Below, piece after piece: positions 1 to 5,562 of a stretch of 9,049 bases of DNA. Below the pieces are notes generated by a model. That model was not told the DNA's origin and did not search any database. It saw only the letters and a program-made list of their open reading frames with translations. The position numbers were made by a program, and so were the translations under genes. The DNA comes from CAZZEX01 sp964653285 (GTDB taxonomy: Bacteria > Chloroflexota > Anaerolineae > B4-G1). The stretch spans positions 1-9,049 of the forward strand of contig CAZZEX010000145.1 of NCBI GenBank assembly GCA_964653285.1, written 5' to 3'. Each line of letters opens with the position of its first letter. Within the stretch, counting starts at the first letter, position 1.

Positions 1-2
1 CG

Positions 3-92
3 ATCCTGGCGGCCGATCTGCTTCTGGGGCGCGACGAGTACGCCATGCGCTACATTAAAGCCTACAAGAAGCAAAGCAAGAAAGGCGGCTAA
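3..92 (+). CDS. 3' end of an unidentified protein (partial)
   Basis: The window opens inside a plus-strand reading frame that closes with TAA at 90-92. Only 29 codons are visible, giving a C-terminus with the stretch LGRDEYAMRYIKAYKK and a lysine-rich tail ending in KKGG. Codon composition is GC-rich like the neighbouring genes, and the sequence looks like an ordinary soluble helical C-terminus. I do not recognise the family, and 29 residues are too few to assign one. The gene converges on the LCP gene, whose stop lies only 26 bp away, and no clear stem-loop terminator is visible between them. It could be a chance open frame, but the absence of stops, the protein-like composition and the neat end just before the next gene favour a real gene. 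Confidence 0.55.
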   Translation: MLAADLLLGRDEYAMRYIKAYKKQSKKGG

Positions 93-118
93 GAGCGCGT
101 CTGAAAAATGCCTGTCCC

Positions 119-1501
119 CTATTGCTTCGGCGGCTGGTAGTCGGCCCCCAGGATGACGGAGATATCGTACTCGGCATTGGGGTCGGCCCCGTGCACCACG
201 GCCGTCGGCGGGAGGCCGAGGAGACGAGCGAGGTACTCGGCCGTGTAGGTCTTGCCTGTGTAGACGATGACCAGCGACTCAGGGTAATCGGATCGGTCGG
301 CGTTGTCGGTGCGCGCGATCTGCAAGTCTTGCTGCTGGAGGTACTCGCCCGTTAGCGTGGCCAGCCCCGCCGTCGTCGTTCCGTTTAGCACCTCGATGGT
401 GGCCCCCTCAGCCTCGAGGCGCGCCACCGGGTCATCCGCCTGCTGGGGCAGGGGAGCCTCGGTGGTGAAGATGTAGTCTCGTAGTTCCCGGATGCAGTCG
501 CGCACCGGGATCAGCACCTGCTGCCCGTCCGGTGTTTTCCAGAACTGGGTGTAGTGCTCGTCAATCACGCCGTATCGGATCTTCTCAGGATCCACTTCGC
601 TCGCCAGTTGTGCCAGCGCGATGACTTGATCCAGCGTTAGATCGGTCACTACCGAGCCTTGCAACGTCTTCCACACTTCGGGCGCGCGGGGCGCCAGTTG
701 CGGCAGCAAGTCGAGCCGCGTGACCTGCTCAAACGCCGCCAGAAAGACCTGTTGCTGGCGCTTGGCGCGGTCGAAGTCGCCACCAGCGGTGCGGCGGGTA
801 CGGGCGTATTTGAGCGCCATCTCACCGTTGAGATGTTGCCAGCCGGCCGAGATGTATAGTGGGTCGTAGCCGTACGCCTCGTCGGGATAGGTGGGGTCCG
901 CGATTTCCTCCTCCACGTAGACATCAATCCCGCCGATAAGGTTCACCAGTTGCTCGAAGGCGGTGAAGTTGACGCGTGCGTAATGGTGGATGGGAACACC
1001 GAGGTTGTACTGCACGGTCTTGGCCGCGAGCGCCGAGCCGCCGCCGGGGTAATCGTAGAGTTCGCCGAGGTAGTGAGCGGTGTTGATGCGCCCCTCTTCG
1101 TAACCGGGGATTGGCACCCACAGGTCGCGTGGGATGGAGAGCATCCCGCCGCTCGCCGTGACCGGGTCAATCGTCAACACCAACATCGTGTCGGTGCGCC
1201 AGGGGCCCTGTTCATGCTTGCGCTGGTCAATGCCCATCACCAGAATATTGACTCGCTCGGTGCCCTCCCAGCGTGGCAGCGGCTTTCCCGGTTCGTAGGT
1301 CACGCCGCCAGTCTCGTCATGCTCCATGGTGAAATCAGGCAACACATCGGAAGCGGCAATAAACCGTCGCACCTGATCGAAGGCGAACAGCCCTGCCGTA
1401 CCAGCGACCACCAAGAAGAATACGACCAGGCCCGCCGTGAAAAGTTTTTGAGCCATACTGCTCGAACGCTGTATCCGCTTTGCACTGCGCCGCACTCTCA
1501 T
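119..1501 (-). CDS. LCP (LytR-CpsA-Psr) family cell-wall glycopolymer transferase with LytR_C domain
   Basis: LCP enzymes act on the outer face of the membrane and move polyprenyl-phosphate-linked glycopolymers onto peptidoglycan or other acceptors. The 460-aa product starts with a basic stretch, then one membrane helix (about residues 20-41), a short linker and the LCP domain (about 83-260). Visible LCP hallmarks are NILVMGID (85-92), RTDTMLVLTIDP (102-113), SIPRDLWVP (122-130, with the pyrophosphate-contacting Arg) and the KYARTR...DFDRAKRQQ block (231-250). A C-terminal LytR_C domain covers about 366-455, starting at ATIEVLNGT. Both domains appear intact and the length is usual for two-domain LCP proteins. 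The start is uncertain: a GGGAGG Shine-Dalgarno abuts the ATG but is ideally placed for GTG codon 3. The gene lies 158 bp downstream of the pseudo-PP2C gene on the same strand and has its own candidate promoter. The acceptor and glycopolymer cannot be told from sequence. Confidence 0.93.
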   Translation of the reverse strand: MRVRRSAKRIQRSSSMAQKLFTAGLVVFFLVVAGTAGLFAFDQVRRFIAASDVLPDFTMEHDETGGVTYEPGKPLPRWEGTERVNILVMGIDQRKHEQGPWRTDTMLVLTIDPVTASGGMLSIPRDLWVPIPGYEEGRINTAHYLGELYDYPGGGSALAAKTVQYNLGVPIHHYARVNFTAFEQLVNLIGGIDVYVEEEIADPTYPDEAYGYDPLYISAGWQHLNGEMALKYARTRRTAGGDFDRAKRQQQVFLAAFEQVTRLDLLPQLAPRAPEVWKTLQGSVVTDLTLDQVIALAQLASEVDPEKIRYGVIDEHYTQFWKTPDGQQVLIPVRDCIRELRDYIFTTEAPLPQQADDPVARLEAEGATIEVLNGTTTAGLATLTGEYLQQQDLQIARTDNADRSDYPESLVIVYTGKTYTAEYLARLLGLPPTAVVHGADPNAEYDISVILGADYQPPKQ

Positions 1502-1507
1502 CCTCCC
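1502..1507 (-). promoter_or_regulatory. Shine-Dalgarno of the LCP gene, which questions its start codon
   Basis: On the minus strand GGGAGG lies directly against the ATG at 1501-1499, leaving no spacer. The same motif is 6 nt from GTG codon 3 (1495-1493), a normal spacing. I infer that translation may begin at the GTG, making a 458-aa protein. The membrane helix is unaffected either way. Confidence 0.5.
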
Positions 1508-1515
1508 GACAAGAA

Positions 1516-1548
1516 CACCGCCTGCCGTTGATGAAACCTGCGGCGGTG
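1516..1548. repeat. Inverted repeat just upstream of the LCP ribosome binding site
   Basis: CACCGCC (1516-1522) and GGCGGTG (1542-1548) are perfect 7-bp inverted arms around a 19-nt loop. In the LCP mRNA the hairpin would end about 8 nt before the Shine-Dalgarno, so it could affect translation or mRNA stability. The same arms recur at 3921-3941 upstream of the other minus-strand gene. Arms this short and GC-rich can arise by chance in this genome. Confidence 0.35.
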
Positions 1549-1560
1549 CCAGAGTTAGAA

Positions 1561-1628
1561 CCTATCCGAGAAATGTTCTGACCGAGCCAGCGGGCGGCCG
1601 GAGACCGTTTCCAGACATTTCAGATAGG
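1561..1628. repeat. Long imperfect inverted repeat in the leader region of the LCP gene
   Basis: CCTATC-cga-GAAATGT-t-CTG (1561-1580) is answered by CAG-ACATTTC-a-GATAGG (1612-1628). This gives about 16 paired bases interrupted by a small internal loop and one bulge, around a GC-rich centre of roughly 31 nt. The element lies between the stop of the pseudo-PP2C gene (1660) and the LCP start. It has no following T-run on either strand, so it does not look like a standard intrinsic terminator. It could be a structured mRNA leader, a processing site between two cistrons, or a decayed miniature mobile element. The pairing is seen directly; the role is unknown. Confidence 0.5.
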
Positions 1629-1638
1629 CGCTGGGCGG

Positions 1639-1644
1639 ATTATA
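1639..1644 (-). promoter_or_regulatory. Candidate -10 box for the LCP gene
   Basis: The minus strand reads TATAAT here, a perfect sigma-70-type -10 hexamer in otherwise GC-rich DNA. No good -35 hexamer is present at 16-19 bp (the 17-bp position reads TACCCT, inside the 3' end of the upstream gene). If used, transcription would begin near 1632, putting the inverted repeat at 1561-1628 at the start of a leader of about 130 nt. Confidence 0.4.
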
Positions 1645-1659
1645 ACACGATTGCAGCAA

Positions 1660-3807
1660 TCAGGGTAGCGACGCTACGTAGAGCCGCCCGCCACTGATCA
1701 CGTACAGTCGTCTCGCTGCCTCGTCCACCGCCAGCGCTTCCAGTGCGTCGAAGGCTTCATCGGCGCGGAACTGCGCCTGGAAGGCCCCGTCAGGCCCCAA
1801 CACGACCACTTGCCTGTTACCCCGATCGGCCACATAGACCGCCCCGCTGCTCCCATCTGGATCCACCGTCAACGCAACCGCCTGACTGATGTCGCCGGGC
1901 AACCCACGCACATCGAAGGGCTGGGGTTCGCCTCGCAGGCATTTGCTGACTGTCCCATCGTGGTAGAGGATGTAGACGTAGCCGTCTATAGCCATGTCCA
2001 GCACATCCTCCAGTGGCTTGGGCGGAGGGATGACGAAGTAACGATCAGGCTGCTCAGGATAGACGTAGCCTCTAGGCTCGTAACGCCAGATCTGGTCAGC
2101 GATGGTGTCCAGAATATAGAAGCGGCCTCCGAAGGAGCCGACAGCCCTGGGTGTGCCAACCGGTAGCGTACCCAGAAGAGAACGCATAAGCCGAGGGGCT
2201 CCTCCTTCGTCCACCCAGGCCGGGTCGTAACTTACCAGCGCCCCATCCTCCTCGAGGATCAGGAGACCGCTCGTCTGCCGCTCGCCCCCAGGGTCGACCC
2301 AGGCGAAATCCACCAGCTTACCCACCTCTGCCTCGCCGAGCTGCTGTCCGGTTTGCACGAGGATGGGCGTGTCCTCCTGCTTAACCACGCCGTCCCCGGT
2401 CGGGTTAAGGGTCAGTTGAGCCACCCATCCCTCTGCCGGGTCGAGGACGAAGATCCCCTGCCCGTGGACGACCAGTTGACGCGGGACGGTGCCTGGCCCG
2501 AAGTCCCACAGTTGAACGGGCAACAGATGGACGATGCTGTCGAGGAAGTCGAGGGCGGCCTGGGCCTGGGCCTGCAGCGCCGTAGCGACCGGGTCATCGG
2601 GCCGCTGCTCGGCGACCGCGCTGGCGTGCTCCAGCGCTGCTTCCCAATGGGGCCGGGCCTCATCCGAAACTCCCCCGGCGGCCTGAGCCAGCGCGATCTC
2701 CTCTTCGGCTTGTTTGGTGAGACGTTGGAAGCGCGTCTCCTGCCCTCCAAATGACCCATAGTAGGCCCGCGCCACGACGATGGCCAGCACAACCGGGATG
2801 CCGATAGCGATCGCTAGCATCACGGCACGGTTCTCCTTGGGGACTGGACGGTGAGGGCGCGCCCGGCGACGAGCCTCCTGCTCGGGGCCAGGGAGCATGC
2901 GCTGGAACAACGTACTTACGCCACCGGCCAGCCCCATGCCAACGGCGGCAATCCCGTGCCCCACGGAACGGATGCCCTTCTTCATTCGTTCTCCCAGGCT
3001 GGGCCCCGGTTTGTGAGAGAGGTATCGGGCTGGCTTCGGGCGTGCGCGGGGCTTCGGCCGGGGCGGCTCACGCCTGGGGGGGGGGAAGGGCTGAGGGGCC
3101 TCACGAGCCGCTGGCGCTTCCTCTGGCATAGCCCAGCGCACGACCAACGCGGTGAAGTCGGCTCCAGCCCCGACTTGTTCTAATCCCCCCAGCACTTCCT
3201 GCACCCCGGTACGGGGCAGCACGCGGGCGATAGCCTCGTCGCCAGCCTCCCGGATCAAGGCAGACGAGGCCAGCAGCAGTGTATCGCCTGGGGCGATGAA
3301 GGTATGGTGGAGACGCACGTCGGCCAGCCGCCCCATTCCCAGGGGCGGCGGTTCCTCACCACGGGAGAAGCACTCCAGGTGATCCTCGTGAAGGAAACAG
3401 GCCCGCCCAGAGCCAGCCTGGAGGATAAATAGGTCATCATCGTGCCAGACGGCGCAGATGAGGCCGCCGCCGCACCGGTCGGAGGGGACGGAGTGCAAGT
3501 TGGTGTTGAACAGATACCGGTTGGCAGCGGCCGCCGCCTGGCGCAGTGCAGCCGTGATACTGCCGGTGGTGGACCAATACGTCTGTGCCACCACCTCGCG
3601 CAGTTCCCGGTAGAGGTGTGGCGATGCCCGCTCGGTCAGGTCCAGCAGGACGAAAAGGCGCTCGCCCTCCCGACTACGGGCCGCCCGTGGTGATGGGTTC
3701 AGGGCTGCAGTGCAGGGCGCGGCGTCTTCCAGGCGCACACCACCGGAGATGCGCAACGTGCCGACGATGGGCTCAATCTGGCGGGTAGCAGGATTAATCG
3801 AATTCAT
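1660..3807 (-). CDS. Membrane protein with degenerate PP2C-like domain and beta-propeller (NHL-like) domain
   Basis: The 715-aa product has five visible parts: a PP2C-like fold (about residues 10-228), a Pro/Arg-rich basic linker (229-275), a Gly/Ala-rich hydrophobic patch (280-301), one strong membrane helix (about 328-350), a charged helical segment resembling TPR-type helices (360-428), and a C-terminal beta-propeller with strand-rich blades (430-715; for example AVYVADRGNRQVVVLGPDG at 656-674). PP2C enzymes remove phosphate from Ser/Thr using metals held by Asp residues. Here the corresponding positions look lost: LLDLTE for the DGxGG site, AGSGRACFL for GDSR, LLASSALI for LLxSDGL, and ADFTAL for DNxT. 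I infer a pseudo-phosphatase in the cytoplasm linked to an outside propeller, acting as sensor or scaffold. A weak purine-rich RBS (GAGAAAG) precedes the ATG. The LCP gene follows on the same strand, suggesting an envelope role. Family-level naming is moderately sure; the function is not known. Confidence 0.8.
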   Translation of the reverse strand: MNSINPATRQIEPIVGTLRISGGVRLEDAAPCTAALNPSPRAARSREGERLFVLLDLTERASPHLYRELREVVAQTYWSTTGSITAALRQAAAAANRYLFNTNLHSVPSDRCGGGLICAVWHDDDLFILQAGSGRACFLHEDHLECFSRGEEPPPLGMGRLADVRLHHTFIAPGDTLLLASSALIREAGDEAIARVLPRTGVQEVLGGLEQVGAGADFTALVVRWAMPEEAPAAREAPQPFPPPRREPPRPKPRARPKPARYLSHKPGPSLGERMKKGIRSVGHGIAAVGMGLAGGVSTLFQRMLPGPEQEARRRARPHRPVPKENRAVMLAIAIGIPVVLAIVVARAYYGSFGGQETRFQRLTKQAEEEIALAQAAGGVSDEARPHWEAALEHASAVAEQRPDDPVATALQAQAQAALDFLDSIVHLLPVQLWDFGPGTVPRQLVVHGQGIFVLDPAEGWVAQLTLNPTGDGVVKQEDTPILVQTGQQLGEAEVGKLVDFAWVDPGGERQTSGLLILEEDGALVSYDPAWVDEGGAPRLMRSLLGTLPVGTPRAVGSFGGRFYILDTIADQIWRYEPRGYVYPEQPDRYFVIPPPKPLEDVLDMAIDGYVYILYHDGTVSKCLRGEPQPFDVRGLPGDISQAVALTVDPDGSSGAVYVADRGNRQVVVLGPDGAFQAQFRADEAFDALEALAVDEAARRLYVISGGRLYVASLP

Positions 3808-3838
3808 CTAACTTTCTCAACGGTTGTTCACTCCTGAC

Positions 3839-3867
3839 ATTATACCGCCACCTTCGCGCTGATGCAA
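3839..3867 (-). promoter_or_regulatory. Promoter of the pseudo-PP2C/beta-propeller gene
   Basis: On the minus strand TTGCAT (3867-3862) and TATAAT (3844-3839) are separated by exactly 17 bp, matching sigma-70-type architecture with a perfect -10 box. Transcription would start near 3832, about 25 nt before the ATG at 3807. The spacing and the matching divergent promoter at 4142-4170 make this call fairly good. Confidence 0.6.
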
Positions 3868-3895
3868 CAACGCGGGAGCGTGCACCGGCCTGAAG

Positions 3896-3947
3896 CGCCA
3901 GTGCTGGGTAGACGCGCCAGCACCGCCTGTTTACGGCGGTGTCCGCC
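3896..3947. repeat. Cluster of overlapping hairpins
   Basis: Three perfect short inverted repeats follow one another and share bases: GTGCTGG/CCAGCAC (3901-3923, 9-nt loop), CACCGCC/GGCGGTG (3921-3941, 7-nt loop) and GGCGG/CCGCC (3935-3947, 3-nt loop). Because they share arms, neighbouring stems cannot form together. GCGCCAG is also repeated directly at 3896 and 3914. The cluster lies upstream of both predicted promoters, so a protein-binding site is as plausible as an RNA structure. Confidence 0.45.
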
Positions 3948-4141
3948 AACCTTCACATGAGTTCTTCCATCGCAGCCAGTAGCCTCCTCCCGAGGATTTG
4001 CACCATTCTACACGATGCGCTTACGTCTGACAAGTCTCGGTAGATCCAAATTTCAGGCTTAAAGCGGATCACAGTCCGCGTTTTGGCCGGGGTCGCCGGG
4101 CGGTGAGGTGATACTTGCTCTGCCCTTTGCGAGATGGGCGC

Positions 4142-4170
4142 TTGCGGTTTATTGCCAAACAGCCTATAAT
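4142..4170 (+). promoter_or_regulatory. Promoter of the S1-domain gene (and probably clpC)
   Basis: TTGCGG (4142-4147) is followed after 17 bp by a perfect TATAAT (4165-4170). This lies in the most AT-rich stretch of the gap, next to overlapping TATACT and TATATT alternatives. Transcription would start about 23 nt before the ATG at 4200. The architecture mirrors the divergent promoter at 3839-3867. Confidence 0.65.
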
Positions 4171-4186
4171 TATACTATATTACAAC

Positions 4187-4192
4187 GGGGAG
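4187..4192 (+). promoter_or_regulatory. Shine-Dalgarno of the S1-domain gene
   Basis: GGGGAG lies 7 nt before the ATG at 4200. This fixes the start there rather than at the internal Met codon 25 (4272). Confidence 0.7.
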
Positions 4193-4199
4193 TGGATAG

Positions 4200-5504
4200 A
4201 TGCCTGCTGAATGGATCATACCTACTGAGGGAGAAACGACGGAGTCCTCTGGCGGCCAGGAGACGAATCCAATGGCGGAGATGCTTGAGCGTTATCTCTC
4301 CTGCCAGCGTCTGGAGCATGGGCAGGTCGTTCCAGGGGTAGTGGTCCACGTCGGCCCCGGCGGGATCATCGTAGACATCGGCGCTAAGTGCGAGGGCATT
4401 GTGCCAGAGCGCGATTTAGAGGGCATGTCACCGGCAGACCGTGATGCCATCCACGTGGGCGGTGAAGTACTGGTTTACGTAGTCAACCCAGAGGATGCCA
4501 ACGATAATATTATCCTCTCCCTCTCTCGCGCCCAGATAGCACGCGACTGGCGTGAAGCGCAGCGCCTCCTCGAAAGTCAGGAAATCATCGAGAAACAAGT
4601 TGCTGACTGCAACAAGGGCGGCGTGATCGTACACTTCGGGAAGGTGCGTGGCTTCGTGCCGGGCTCACAGTTGGTTATCTCGCGTGTTGCCAGCCAACCG
4701 GCGGCCGGCCCAGGCGGTGATGACCGTTGGGCAGCGCTGGTCGGCGAGACCCTCCAACTCAAGGTTATTGAGGTTGACCGGGAGCGTAACCGCTTGATTC
4801 TCTCTGAGCGGGCCGCATTACGTGATTGGCGCAAAAGTCAGCGCGAGAGACTATTGAACGAATTGACTGAAGGGGATGTACGCCAGGGTCGGGTCATCAA
4901 TCTGGCCGACTTTGGCGCTTTTGTTGATCTGGGCGGGATGGATGGATTGGTGCACTTATCCGAACTCTCGTGGAGACGGGTTGCGCACCCACGTGAAGTG
5001 GTGGAAGTGGGACAGGAGATCGAAGTCTACGTGCTGGGAGTGGATCGGGAACGCCAGCGAGTGGCCCTGAGCCTCAAGCGGTTGCAGCCCGATCCCTGGG
5101 CCTCCGTCGAAGAGCGATACCAGGAGGGGCAACTGGTCGAAGGTGCCATCACGCGCCTCACCAAGTGGGGAGCCTTCGCCAGCATCGTTGGCGACGAGGC
5201 CATTGAAGGACTGATCCACGTATCGGAACTAGACGAGGGCTCTGTCGTTCACCCCCGCGATATTGTCCAGCCTGGGCAGATCGTCACGCTGCGCGTGATA
5301 AGCGTGGATGGGGCGCACCATCGTCTGGCGCTAAGCCTCAAGCAGGTCGTCCAGGGGGAACACATGGATCAGGATTGGAAGGCGATACTTGTGGCCGAGC
5401 AACCTGAGCCCGAGAGCCTGCTCTCGGTCGCGCTTTCTGAGGCCTCTCTTGGCAATAAGAAAGGCCTTTCGAAGAATGGAGGGCTCCCGAACGCAGGCGG
5501 GTGA
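4200..5504 (+). CDS. rpsA: Four-domain S1 RNA-binding protein, ribosomal protein S1 homologue
   Basis: The 434-aa product is built from four S1 (OB-fold) repeats at about residues 40-109, 125-202, 223-292 and 309-381. They are flanked by an acidic N-terminal leader and a C-terminal tail rich in Ser and Gly. Repeat 3 is the most canonical (GRVINLADFGAFVDLGG, then GLVHLSELSW at 249-258), and repeat 4 has GLIHVSELDEGSVVHPRDIV. Repeats 1 and 2 are more divergent, like the ribosome-docking repeats of longer S1 proteins. S1 binds single-stranded mRNA at the 30S subunit and helps load it. Four-repeat proteins of 350-450 aa are usual outside Proteobacteria, where six repeats occur. The gene has its own promoter and good RBS, and clpC follows on the same strand after 58 bp. 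A general S1-domain RNA-binding regulator rather than true bS1 is the main alternative. The domain calls are certain, the symbol less so. Confidence 0.85.
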   Translation: MPAEWIIPTEGETTESSGGQETNPMAEMLERYLSCQRLEHGQVVPGVVVHVGPGGIIVDIGAKCEGIVPERDLEGMSPADRDAIHVGGEVLVYVVNPEDANDNIILSLSRAQIARDWREAQRLLESQEIIEKQVADCNKGGVIVHFGKVRGFVPGSQLVISRVASQPAAGPGGDDRWAALVGETLQLKVIEVDRERNRLILSERAALRDWRKSQRERLLNELTEGDVRQGRVINLADFGAFVDLGGMDGLVHLSELSWRRVAHPREVVEVGQEIEVYVLGVDRERQRVALSLKRLQPDPWASVEERYQEGQLVEGAITRLTKWGAFASIVGDEAIEGLIHVSELDEGSVVHPRDIVQPGQIVTLRVISVDGAHHRLALSLKQVVQGEHMDQDWKAILVAEQPEPESLLSVALSEASLGNKKGLSKNGGLPNAGG

Positions 5505-5549
5505 GACGTGATGAGATCGGTTCGCCCCTGTTGACAGCATGGGTGGAGT

Positions 5550-5555
5550 GAGGGG
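5550..5555 (+). promoter_or_regulatory. Shine-Dalgarno that decides the clpC start
   Basis: GAGGGG lies 7 nt before the ATG at 5563, with a second GGAG at 5545-5548. The alternative in-frame ATG at 5539 has no such motif. The 5563 start also gives the N-terminus expected for ClpC. Confidence 0.7.
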
Positions 5556-5562
5556 TAGGGCT

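Larger units (their letters stand above)
3808..4199. other. Divergent intergenic region (392 bp)
   Basis: This gap separates the minus-strand pseudo-PP2C gene from the plus-strand S1 gene. It holds a TATAAT promoter at each edge, a cluster of overlapping small hairpins at 3896-3947, and a short GC stem GCGGA/TCCGC (4064-4079) followed by GTTTT, which is a weak terminator-like element. A minus-strand frame that stays open from about 4174 to a TGA at 3953 could encode a short peptide but has no convincing start. I see no tRNA, riboswitch or insertion-sequence end. Confidence 0.7.

Noticed and set aside
950..1531. A 193-codon plus-strand open frame opposite the LCP gene
   Set aside because: It lies antisense to a clear LCP domain, its product has no recognisable domain, and GC-rich codon bias explains the lack of stops.
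4064..4084. Intrinsic terminator GCGGA/TCCGC plus GTTTT
   Set aside because: The stem is only 5 bp and the T-run is 4, with no gene ending just before it on that strand; noted only as a weak element.
4108..4341. A 77-codon plus-strand frame overlapping the start of the S1 gene
   Set aside because: It spans the promoter and RBS of the S1 gene in another frame and has a low-quality product.
5531..5536. Perfect TTGACA before clpC as a promoter -35
   Set aside because: No acceptable -10 box lies 16-18 bp downstream; that stretch is the G-rich RBS region next to the start codon.
5539..5562. Upstream ATG as the clpC start
   Set aside because: It has no Shine-Dalgarno and would add 8 residues not expected before the Clp N-domain; the ATG at 5563 has GAGGGG at 7 nt.
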